Positions 23,718 to 31,883 of a stretch of DNA of 64,000 nucleotides are shown here, in pieces. This DNA comes from Bacteroidales bacterium. GTDB taxonomy: Bacteria > Bacteroidota > Bacteroidia > Bacteroidales > UBA932. Made by a program: the position numbers and the translations under genes. Below the pieces are notes generated by a model that worked only from the letters and a program-made list of their open reading frames with translations, had not been told where the DNA came from and did not search any database. The stretch spans positions 1-64,000 of the forward strand of contig JAQVBQ010000001.1 of NCBI GenBank assembly GCA_028690215.1. Reading direction: 5' to 3'. The stretch's first letter is position 1. Every line of letters starts with the position of its first letter.

Positions 23718-25265
23718 CTATCTGTCAATAGAGAAATCATATTTTCTTATAAGCTCTATCAGAGATTTTTCCGGGATCAGTGTATTGAACTGACCCCAGA
23801 ATTTCTCGTCATAGACATAAGATTGCTCAGAGAAGAAGTCTCTAGTCGAAACTCTCTCCTCTGCTGAAAATCTTTTTACATTTACGGTATCTGTCTCACA
23901 GTTTGCCATTTCGAACCAGACATGGACATTCGAACCGAAAATCTTTCCCCTCTTTTTCATTCTCAGATCCAGATCGGCTCTTACATGGTTAATGTAATAC
24001 TTCCCGCTATACGGAGCATAGGAGACCTCATACCTGGCGCTTAACGGTGTTGCCTTTACGTGTCTGCTCTGCTTAAGCACCAGAGTCTCTGATGATTTGT
24101 GCACATAAGCCGGGTTAATCTCAAAGGTAGCCTTGAGTAAAGCGTAATTCTCGGCATCAACATATAATTTCCCCGTAAAGAGCGGATCCGTAACATCCTC
24201 CTTCTGTGCAAAAGAGAATACCCACACCCTCCTATTGTCCAGTACGGTTATGTCTGTATGGGTAAAATCATAGTAATGGTTGTACTGAAGGTCCAGAAAA
24301 TCGGGCAGATTTTTTACCAAATCGAGCATTTGACAAGAGTTGATGCTGGACTTGAGTCTTGTCACCAATGTGTCATTGTATCCCGGAGATGTAAGCCTGC
24401 GCATCTTCAATATCTTCACCTGTTCACTTGAAAGGGATCCCTGAATGCCGGTCTTGTATACCTTAAGAACCGCCTCGGTCAGGTTAAATCCATTCTTGTT
24501 CTCCATCCCCTCACGGAAGAACGTGGTCATATAGACAGGTCTGATCTGATTATTCTCCTCCCTGCGCCTGAGCATCTCGCGCAAAGCTGTCTTAGGGTCA
24601 ATAATCCGCACCACAATCTCCTGAAGAGGTATTACCTTCTGGTCAAGAAAGATGTCAATATTATGCCCTGCAATCAATGATGCATCGATTAGTCTGTTCA
24701 GGTATCCCATGTGTGATATCCTGATCAGGGAAGTAGAGAGTGAGTCGGGAATCTTGAGCATAAACTCTCCGTTTCGGTTTGAGAGGGCAGCCATAGAACT
24801 TCCCTCTACATTTACAGTCCCATAAATCACCGGTTCTCCGGTTATCCGATCCACCAATTTTCCCCTTATAACAAGCATGCTGTCAATTTGGATGACAGGT
24901 TCGGTAACTGCCTCCGGAGTATCCTTTACATATGGCAAATAGATCAGGAGGTAGCTCCCCTGTATCCTCAGCTCAATATTATCGTTACCTGTAATCTTCC
25001 TGACAAGATCCCGCAAATGATAATCACCGGGAACCACCCGGACTTTTTTCTCATTATCTACAAGTTCGCTGTCATAAATGAAATAGTATCCTGTAAGATC
25101 TGAAACCCTGTTGATCATCTGGTACACTGTCCCTTTTTTCATATCAAAACGAACATTGATCTCCGAAGGGTCCGGGGTTGTCTGCTCCTGTGCCCGCAGG
25201 AATTGCGGGCGAAACTGCATGGCGCAGCATATAAGCAAGACAATCAGGATATATTTTTTACTCAT
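23718..25265 (-). CDS. STN plus carboxypeptidase-regulatory domain envelope protein
   Basis: A 515-residue exported protein with signal peptide (residues 1-25). Residues of about 35-112 form an STN (secretin/TonB short N-terminus) domain, the module that normally talks to FecR in TonB-dependent transducers. A carboxypeptidase-regulatory-like domain (GKLVDRITGEPVIYGTVNVE near 134) follows, and then a long C-terminal part related to the protein encoded at 26701. No TonB-dependent receptor barrel is present. It overlaps the FecR gene by eight bases, so the STN domain is probably FecR's signal partner. Confidence 0.8.
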   Translation of the reverse strand: MSKKYILIVLLICCAMQFRPQFLRAQEQTTPDPSEINVRFDMKKGTVYQMINRVSDLTGYYFIYDSELVDNEKKVRVVPGDYHLRDLVRKITGNDNIELRIQGSYLLIYLPYVKDTPEAVTEPVIQIDSMLVIRGKLVDRITGEPVIYGTVNVEGSSMAALSNRNGEFMLKIPDSLSTSLIRISHMGYLNRLIDASLIAGHNIDIFLDQKVIPLQEIVVRIIDPKTALREMLRRREENNQIRPVYMTTFFREGMENKNGFNLTEAVLKVYKTGIQGSLSSEQVKILKMRRLTSPGYNDTLVTRLKSSINSCQMLDLVKNLPDFLDLQYNHYYDFTHTDITVLDNRRVWVFSFAQKEDVTDPLFTGKLYVDAENYALLKATFEINPAYVHKSSETLVLKQSRHVKATPLSARYEVSYAPYSGKYYINHVRADLDLRMKKRGKIFGSNVHVWFEMANCETDTVNVKRFSAEERVSTRDFFSEQSYVYDEKFWGQFNTLIPEKSLIELIRKYDFSIDR

Positions 25266-26112
25266 ATATCAATATAGCATCCTCTTTGGTCTCATATTTC
25301 AAATTCAGGGCTATACAAATCATTTGTGCTATCGATTCCGGTGAATTGTCAGTAAAAGTTGCGGTCAGCCTACGCTCTTCGAGCGTTTTGTCAACGGAGA
25401 TAGTGACTCCCTGAGCACCGCTGTTTGTCATTCTGTTTATAACATTGATCACATCAGCAAGTCTTTCGTCCTTGAAGTGTATCTGATCTGAATATCTTGA
25501 AAACTGTGTTATGTCAATTGTAGGTACTACTTTGAGAGACTTCTCATTTACCGTTGCGGTCTCTCCTGCTGCCACCTTGCCGCTTGATCCACCAGATCTT
25601 AGAGTAACCTGTACTAGACCTGTCCTGACTGAGAGTGACGGAGCCAAGGTGTCTGTTGTCCTTACATTGAACGAAGTCCCGAGAACCTTAATCTCCATAA
25701 CGTTTGCATCTATTATGAAAGGTGCATTTTTATCTTTGGCAACCTCAAAAAAGGCATCTCCCTTAAGTTTTATCTCTCTTTTCTCTTTATCAAATTTTGA
25801 AGGATATGTAATCTGTGACCCTGAAGCCAGATATACCACAGACCCGTCTGCGAGGGTCTTAACCAGTGTTGTGCTTTCACTGTTGCTGAGTATCATCATC
25901 TCTCTCTTTGAACCGGAGAGATCGGAGAGAATGTAAATTGTTGCACAGGCTATCAGAACCAAGGAGGCTGCAAGGCTGAGAGCAAATCTTCCTTTGAATG
26001 AATAGCCCTCTCTTCTCACAGCATTATCATCCAACAGACCGTCCCTCTCAAGTCGATCGTGAAGCTTGTCCCATGCAAGGTCTGTCATTCTTTTGTTTTC
26101 TGCTGAGTTCAT
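25258..26112 (-). CDS. FecR-family anti-sigma factor
   Basis: A 284-residue inner-membrane regulator. The N-terminal cytoplasmic part (residues 1-45) would bind the sigma factor, a single membrane segment lies at about 46-65, and the periplasmic FecR domain follows, with LADGSVVYLASGSQITYPSK near residues 88-107 and EIKVLGTSFNVRT near 145. The C-terminal DUF4974-type segment ends in LKYETKEDAILIYE. Its ATG overlaps the stop of the sigma gene (ATGA), showing translational coupling. Confidence 0.92.
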   Translation of the reverse strand: MNSAENKRMTDLAWDKLHDRLERDGLLDDNAVRREGYSFKGRFALSLAASLVLIACATIYILSDLSGSKREMMILSNSESTTLVKTLADGSVVYLASGSQITYPSKFDKEKREIKLKGDAFFEVAKDKNAPFIIDANVMEIKVLGTSFNVRTTDTLAPSLSVRTGLVQVTLRSGGSSGKVAAGETATVNEKSLKVVPTIDITQFSRYSDQIHFKDERLADVINVINRMTNSGAQGVTISVDKTLEERRLTATFTDNSPESIAQMICIALNLKYETKEDAILIYE

Positions 26113-26657
26113 AATAATTCCGTATGTAATTCTATCTCTTTCCGTATTGTCTTGAGAGCTTTGGTTATCTCTGCCTCTATGGTCTTAACCGAGAGTGAGA
26201 GTGCCTCGGCAATCTCTGTATATTTTTTATTCTCGAAACGATGCATTCTGAATATCTCAACTCTTCTTCGGGGCATCTTAGTCATGCTTTTTTTGAGTAT
26301 CTCCTCCAGCTCCCTCAACTCCAGCATCTCCTGACCATCCGGCTGGCTGTCATATCCCCAGACCTCGTTTCTCCCTTTAAATCTTTCATCAACCTTTTCA
26401 TGTTCCAGGTATTGAAGAGAACGGTTTCTCACCGATCTGTAGAGGTATCCCTTTAACGAGTGCATTATCTGCAGACTCTCCCTCTCCTTCCAGATGTAGT
26501 AGAAAAGATCCTGTATTATCTCCTCCGAAACATCTCTTCTCCCTGTGATTCCTGCTGAATAAAGGAGAAGAGGGGTATAGACTGACTTGAAAAGTGTCTC
26601 GAAAGCCTCAATATCCCCCTCCTTTATTCTCTTTATGATGAACAGTTCCTGAACCAT
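26109..26657 (-). CDS. ECF sigma factor (FecI/SigV-like, Bacteroidetes type)
   Basis: A 182-residue ECF sigma factor. Region 2 includes FETLFKSVYTPLLLYSAGIT and LFYYIWKERESL, and region 4 has FRMHRFENKKYTEIAEALSL with the helix-turn-helix near residues 140-165. It is the first gene of a sigma/anti-sigma/STN-protein operon, controlled by a perfect -7 box just upstream. The usual target of such units is a TonB-dependent uptake system; here the STN domain is on a different kind of protein. Confidence 0.92.
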   Translation of the reverse strand: MVQELFIIKRIKEGDIEAFETLFKSVYTPLLLYSAGITGRRDVSEEIIQDLFYYIWKERESLQIMHSLKGYLYRSVRNRSLQYLEHEKVDERFKGRNEVWGYDSQPDGQEMLELRELEEILKKSMTKMPRRRVEIFRMHRFENKKYTEIAEALSLSVKTIEAEITKALKTIRKEIELHTELL

Positions 26658-26678
26658 TTTGAATTAGTAAAACTTACT

Positions 26679-26686
26679 CAAATATA
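26679..26686 (-). promoter_or_regulatory. -7 promoter box of the ECF sigma operon
   Basis: The minus strand reads TATATTTG, a perfect TAnnTTTG match, 21 bases before the ATG and within the 43-base gap to the paralogous envelope protein gene upstream. Confidence 0.5.
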
Positions 26687-26700
26687 CAAAAAGGAACTGT

Positions 26701-27963
26701 TTAATTCTTAATTGATTTTCTCAGTTTGTTTACAGCGCTCTCAAGTGACTGTTCAGGCTCAATGATGTTGTAGTCTTCCCAGAAGTTCTCGTCATAGAAG
26801 TTGTCTACCTTATCTGAGAGTGAGTATGCGTCATTGAATGCATATTTTCTAGGAGCCTTGAGAAGAAGTTTGTCAGATCTCTTTGTTACTACAGTCTCTG
26901 AAACAATGGTGTAGTTTGTTGAGAACAGACGTCTCTTCCAGTCGCATTTGAAGCGCAGCTCACTTCTTACATAGTTCAGATAGCTCTTGTCACCCATCCT
27001 CTTGTAGTTAACCATAAAGGATACCTCCTCCGGTTTGAATCTCAGGCTGAATGGTTTTTTCTTCAAAATCATCTGTGTTGCCTTGTTCTTGTCGTCCATG
27101 CTTAGGCTGAACTCCACCCTTGAGAATGTCAGTGTTTCCCTGTCAATATAGTACTTACCAAAGTATAGAGGGTAAGGAAGTACAACCTGTGGCTCAAAGC
27201 TGACAACGTAGTGAGGTCTGTCGTCTATCATGACAGGAAGCTCCATTCTGTAGTAATAATCGCTCATGTTAATATTTGTGAGCATCAGATCTGGATTCTT
27301 CACAGCGTCGATATATATTGAGAGGTTTGGACCTCCAAGGAGTTTAACCAGAAGAGTATCATCCATTTTTGGAGATATGATTCTTCTGCCCTTGTATACT
27401 TGTACAAGATCTCCCTCAAGTCTCTGGTCATTGTATTTAGTCTTGTATATCTCAACTATAGCCTCAGCAACGTTGACGAAAGTGCTTCTCTTTTTGATTG
27501 TTTCTCTATAAAAACCTGAGAGAAGATTGTCCCCGTTACTGTAGTTATCTCCAATTCTGTTTATTGCCTCCTGTACAAGCTCTGCAGGATCTTTTCCAAG
27601 AATTGTTATGGCCTCAAGAATATTTTCCTTCGGAGTAAGATAGACAACCAGTTTCTCAATCTTCACGCCTTTTACGGGAATCACCTCTGTCTGGTAACCT
27701 AGACGTGATACCTCAATCGATTCGGCTTTAAGGTCGTTTTTAATCTTGATGGAAAATTCGCCGTCCTTGTTAGCAACGGTTCCAATGTTTGTACCGGTTA
27801 TCGAGATATTTGCATACTCGAGTATCCTATTTGTCGTTTTGTCCTTTACAACACCCTTAACCACATAAAAATCTTTATCGGCTTGGGCCCAGGCTGGTGT
27901 AATTATAGAAATGGACAATGCTACCAACATTAGCCTGAAGAAAAGATTAAATCTTGTTTTCAT
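26701..27963 (-). CDS. carboxypeptidase-regulatory-domain envelope protein
   Basis: A 420-residue exported protein: signal peptide (1-26), carboxypeptidase-regulatory-like domain (KGVVKDKTTNRILEYANISI near residues 34-53), and a C-terminal region paralogous to that of the STN protein at 23718. Both share an aromatic tail, YDENFWEDYNIIEPEQSLE here and YDEKFWGQFNTLIPEKSLIE there. It lacks the STN domain. It is probably a membrane-associated or surface protein of unknown function. Adjacent paralogues on either side of a sigma/FecR pair suggest a duplicated output gene. Confidence 0.78.
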   Translation of the reverse strand: MKTRFNLFFRLMLVALSISIITPAWAQADKDFYVVKGVVKDKTTNRILEYANISITGTNIGTVANKDGEFSIKIKNDLKAESIEVSRLGYQTEVIPVKGVKIEKLVVYLTPKENILEAITILGKDPAELVQEAINRIGDNYSNGDNLLSGFYRETIKKRSTFVNVAEAIVEIYKTKYNDQRLEGDLVQVYKGRRIISPKMDDTLLVKLLGGPNLSIYIDAVKNPDLMLTNINMSDYYYRMELPVMIDDRPHYVVSFEPQVVLPYPLYFGKYYIDRETLTFSRVEFSLSMDDKNKATQMILKKKPFSLRFKPEEVSFMVNYKRMGDKSYLNYVRSELRFKCDWKRRLFSTNYTIVSETVVTKRSDKLLLKAPRKYAFNDAYSLSDKVDNFYDENFWEDYNIIEPEQSLESAVNKLRKSIKN

Positions 27964-28202
27964 ATTTGTCTGAATTAAAGTTTACAATCCGTTTACACAT
28001 TAAAGACCGGCAACTGAAGAAATACCCTATTACTTTTTTACATTTTCCCCCGATTTTGCAATCGTGTAATTATTTTATTAAATTTACTATAATATTGCAT
28101 GTGTTGTTTGATGTGCCGGGATAATGCCGTATGATTACCTTCATGCACCGCTTTCCTAAAAGAATATTCTGTACCAGATATTATAAACTAACACACAATT
28201 CA

Positions 28203-28739
28203 ATGGACACTAATGCTGAAATTCTTGTCGATAAAAGAACTATCGATGAGATTATTTCCAAAAATGAGGGAAAGCCGGGAAAGCTGCTCACTGCCATGGA
28301 AGAGATTCAGGAGGCAAATGAGTACAAATTCCTAGACCCTCAGAGTATGGATTATCTATCCTCCCGGACAAAGGTGCCACTTTCACAGATCTACAGCGTG
28401 GCTACCTTTTACTCTTTTTTCAACCTGAAACCTCAGGGCAAGCATACCATAATTGTGTGCAGAGGCACAGCCTGTCACACAAAGGGCTCTAAGGTTCTAC
28501 TTGACGACCTGGATGCACTTCCGGGCTGCAAGGAGGCTTTTGAAGCAGGTGAAACCTGTTTCACTACTGAAGACAGACAAATAACAGTCAAAACCGTTGC
28601 CTGTTTCGGACAGTGTGCTCTTGCACCTGTTGTGGCAGTAGATGGTATTATCTACAGTAATGTTACATCTGAGAAGATTATGAAGTTATTACAAAACCTT
28701 AGGGAGGACAAAAAAGATGAAAATATCAAACTTTGCTAG
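28203..28739 (+). CDS. hydC: NuoE-like [2Fe-2S] subunit of bifurcating hydrogenase
   Basis: A 178-residue thioredoxin-like [2Fe-2S] protein, the NuoE/HydC/HndA subunit of NAD(P)-linked hydrogenases. The cluster ligands are CRGTACHTKGS near residues 87-97 and CFGQCALAP near 139-147. The helical N-terminal part reads IISKNEGKPGKLLTAMEEIQ. The ATG at 28203 is chosen because it gives the family's normal start; the frame stays open 24 codons further upstream. It overlaps the next gene by 23 bases. It would pass electrons between the flavin subunit and the hydrogenase. Confidence 0.92.
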   Translation: MDTNAEILVDKRTIDEIISKNEGKPGKLLTAMEEIQEANEYKFLDPQSMDYLSSRTKVPLSQIYSVATFYSFFNLKPQGKHTIIVCRGTACHTKGSKVLLDDLDALPGCKEAFEAGETCFTTEDRQITVKTVACFGQCALAPVVAVDGIIYSNVTSEKIMKLLQNLREDKKDENIKLC

Positions 28740-31700
28740 TTTGGACGGCATCCGTAAGAAGGCAGCCGCCAAGATCCTTCCCGACAAGCCATATATCGCC
28801 ATCGGTATGGGTACCTGCGGGATAGGAAGGGGCGCAGAGGTCCTCTATGACAGTTTTGAACGCATAATTAAAGAGAGAGGACTTGACATAATTTTGAAAA
28901 AAACCGGGTGCTTCGGCTTTTGCGCCGAAGAGCCTCTTGTTAACGTCTATATTCCGGGAAAACCCCTGGTTATTTTGCACAGGGTATCGGAGGTGGATGT
29001 AATTCCCGTAATCTCCGGCATACAGAAGGGCATAATGCCTTTCAGAAATGTTCTTTGCCGTATTGAGGAGTGGGATTTTATTACAGGCAAGTATGAATTC
29101 GGAAAGGGTCTTCCCGAGCATCCGCTCTGGAACGAAATACCTTTCTTCAAATGGCAGAAAAAGATTGTACTCCGCAACTGTGGGCTGATTGTTCCTGATG
29201 ACATAGAGGAGTATATTGCTGTCGGGGGATATTTTCCTCTGCATAGTGTACTTACAGGTAAATCACCCAAGGATGTGATTGATGAGGTGAAAATTTCCAA
29301 ACTCCGCGGACGCGGGGGGGCTGGGTTCCCTACAGAACAGAAATGGGAGTTGATGGCCAGGGTAAATGCTGAACAAAAATATGTTATCTGTAATGCAGAC
29401 GAGGGTGACCCGGGGGCTTTCATGAACAGAAATGAGATTGAGAGCGACCCGTTCATGCTTCTTGAGGGTATGACCATAGGTGCATACGCTATGGGGGCAT
29501 CAAAAGGGGTTGTCTATATCAGAGCCGAGTATCCACTTGCAGTCAAGCGTCTTAAGGGTGCAATAGATCAGGCCAAGTCTCTCGGTCTTCTGGGACAAAA
29601 CATTATGGGTACCCATTTCAATTTTGATATTGATATTGTTGAGGGAGCAGGTGCTTTTGTCTGCGGAGAGGAGACAGCTCTTATACGCAGTATAGAGGGA
29701 AGGGCCGGAAGACCAACTCCAAGGCCGCCTTATCCGGCTGTAAAGGGTGTATTCGGATTCCCTACCAACATAAACAATGTTGAAACATGGTGTAATATTC
29801 CTGTTGTTATGTCAAAGGGTGGCGCATGGTTCACCGGGACAGGAACAGAAAAGAGCGCAGGGACAAAGGTCTTCTCGCTTGTAGGCAAGGTAAAGAACAC
29901 CGGGCTGGTGGAGCTTCCGTTGGGTTCAACTCTGGAGACGATTGTCTTCAAAATCGGCGAAGGTACAGGCAGTCAGAAAAGGGTGAAGGCTGTACAGAGC
30001 GGAGGACCTTCCGGAGGGTGTATTCCGGTAGACTATCTCAAGACTCCTGTGGATTATGAGTCCCTTAATGCACTGGGTGCTATTATGGGTTCAGGAGGCA
30101 TGGTTGTTATGGATCAGGACAACTGTATGGTCGATGTTGCCAGGTATTTTACAGAGTTCTCGAATTCTGAATCCTGCGGAAAATGTACCCCTTGTCGTGA
30201 AGGTCTTGCTCAGACACTTGAGATATTGAAGAAATTCACAAACGGTACAGCTGTCGAACAAGACATAAGCACACTTGAGGAGCTGGGCAAGGTCATTAAA
30301 GCTACAGCACTCTGCGGTCTTGGCCAGACAGCGCCGAATCCCGTACTCACAACCCTCAGATACTTCAAGGATGAGTATGACCACCACATGATAGAGAAGA
30401 AGTGTGAACCGGGAATTTGCCAGGATCTCTTTACTGCCCTCTGTGAAAACAGTTGCCCGATGCACATGAATATTCCGAGATACCTGCAGCTTCTCAAAGA
30501 GGATAAGCTGGAGGAGGCATTTGAGTCAACTTTGAGGGATAATCCGCTTCCTTCGACAATCGGGCGTATCTGCCACTTCCACTGTCAGATGAAGTGCCGC
30601 AGGGAAGGTATCGATGCCCCTGTGTCACAGGGCGAGATTCACCGTTATATCTCCGACACAATCTATGCAGAGGGTAAGACCAGAAAGATATATGACAGAA
30701 TTATCAGTGAAAAGATGCCTCCTACATACAAGAAGATAGCTGTCATCGGAGGAGGCCCTGCCGGGCTCACCGCGGCTTATTATCTTGTAAGGCTCGGACA
30801 TGATGTGACTGTATATGATTCCGAAACAGAAGCCGGAGGAGTACTCAGATGGGGAATTCCTAAGTACAGGCTTCCTCTTGATGTCCTTCAACGGGAGATA
30901 GAGTTTATCAGAGAGCTGGGTGTCAAATTCGTTTTCAACACTGCAGTAGGGAAAGATATCTCCATGGAACAGCTAGAGCATAACAATCATGCCGTCATCA
31001 TCGCAGTCGGTGCAAACAAAGACACCGAGCTTCAGATACCTGGCTGTAAGCTGAACGGAGTTATTTCCGGAATGGAGTTTCTAAAGGATGTATCTCTGGG
31101 TAAGAAACCTGAATTGGGACACCATGTCGTGATAGTAGGTGCCGGCAACGTTGCTATCGATGCGGCCCGCACGGCTCAGAGATTCGGATCAGAAGTAACA
31201 GTAGTATATAGGAGACTCAAGGCTGACATGCCTGCAAACAAAGATGAGATTAAGGAGGCCGAGAATGAAGGTGTTAACTTCCTATTCCTCTGCAATCCTG
31301 ACGAGATCCTTGCTGACGCAAATGATAAGGTCAGGGGAATTAATCTGATGAAGATGGCATGCGGTGAGATTGATCTTTCTAACAGACGCAAACCTGTTCC
31401 TACCGGTGAAAGTTTCACAATAAACTGCGACACAGTAATTATGGCCATTGGAGAGGAGGTTGAGGCCGGTTTTGCAAAGGAACACGGAATCAAGACTCTG
31501 AGCAATGGTAATATCTATGTTGATCACTTCACTCAGGAGACATCACGCCCTAAATTCTATGCTATAGGAGATGCCACTACCGGCCCTGCAACAGCTGCAG
31601 AGGCAATGGGACTTGCAAAGAAGGCCGCAGAGATTGTCGACTACAAGCTGATGGACAAGAGACGTTTCCACAGACTCTTCAGAGAGTTTGAGTACAGCGA

Positions 31701-31881
31701 TGAGGTTCCTCTCAAACCTGAAGGCGGAAACCGCCACTACTCTGTAAAACGGCCGCTCGAAGAGAGGATTGGCAACTTCAACGAGATCAGTCTCGGTTAC
31801 ACACCGGCACAAGCCTATGCCGAAGCAGCAAGGTGCCTGCGTTGCGATGTCCGTACTACCGTCAAAAAAGAGGAGGAATAA
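28717..31881 (+). CDS. hydB: NuoF-like flavin subunit fused to an NfnB/GltD-like module
   Basis: A 1054-residue fusion. Residues 25-115 are a thioredoxin-like [2Fe-2S] domain (CGIGRG, then CFGFC). Residues of about 140-545 are NuoF/HydB with FMN/NADH site GRGGAGFP near 195, NADEGDPGAFMNR near 226, and [4Fe-4S] ligands SCGKCTPCREG near 487. From about 562, CEPGICQDLFTALCENSCP begins a GltD/NfnB-type iron-sulfur domain, followed by an FAD fold (GGGPAGLTAAYYL near 678) and an NAD(P)H fold (GAGNVAIDAARTAQ near 808). The usual HydB C-terminal ferredoxin domain is replaced by this module. It probably handles NADH at one site and NADPH at the other, within an electron-bifurcating or confurcating hydrogenase. 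Confidence 0.9.
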   Translation: MKISNFASLDGIRKKAAAKILPDKPYIAIGMGTCGIGRGAEVLYDSFERIIKERGLDIILKKTGCFGFCAEEPLVNVYIPGKPLVILHRVSEVDVIPVISGIQKGIMPFRNVLCRIEEWDFITGKYEFGKGLPEHPLWNEIPFFKWQKKIVLRNCGLIVPDDIEEYIAVGGYFPLHSVLTGKSPKDVIDEVKISKLRGRGGAGFPTEQKWELMARVNAEQKYVICNADEGDPGAFMNRNEIESDPFMLLEGMTIGAYAMGASKGVVYIRAEYPLAVKRLKGAIDQAKSLGLLGQNIMGTHFNFDIDIVEGAGAFVCGEETALIRSIEGRAGRPTPRPPYPAVKGVFGFPTNINNVETWCNIPVVMSKGGAWFTGTGTEKSAGTKVFSLVGKVKNTGLVELPLGSTLETIVFKIGEGTGSQKRVKAVQSGGPSGGCIPVDYLKTPVDYESLNALGAIMGSGGMVVMDQDNCMVDVARYFTEFSNSESCGKCTPCREGLAQTLEILKKFTNGTAVEQDISTLEELGKVIKATALCGLGQTAPNPVLTTLRYFKDEYDHHMIEKKCEPGICQDLFTALCENSCPMHMNIPRYLQLLKEDKLEEAFESTLRDNPLPSTIGRICHFHCQMKCRREGIDAPVSQGEIHRYISDTIYAEGKTRKIYDRIISEKMPPTYKKIAVIGGGPAGLTAAYYLVRLGHDVTVYDSETEAGGVLRWGIPKYRLPLDVLQREIEFIRELGVKFVFNTAVGKDISMEQLEHNNHAVIIAVGANKDTELQIPGCKLNGVISGMEFLKDVSLGKKPELGHHVVIVGAGNVAIDAARTAQRFGSEVTVVYRRLKADMPANKDEIKEAENEGVNFLFLCNPDEILADANDKVRGINLMKMACGEIDLSNRRKPVPTGESFTINCDTVIMAIGEEVEAGFAKEHGIKTLSNGNIYVDHFTQETSRPKFYAIGDATTGPATAAEAMGLAKKAAEIVDYKLMDKRRFHRLFREFEYSDEVPLKPEGGNRHYSVKRPLEERIGNFNEISLGYTPAQAYAEAARCLRCDVRTTVKKEEE

Positions 31882-31883
31882 TC

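Noticed and set aside
31833-31883. Longer start for the hydrogenase catalytic subunit
   Set aside because: The extra residues overlap the end of hydB, and the ATG at 31884 after AGGAGG gives the normal N-terminus.
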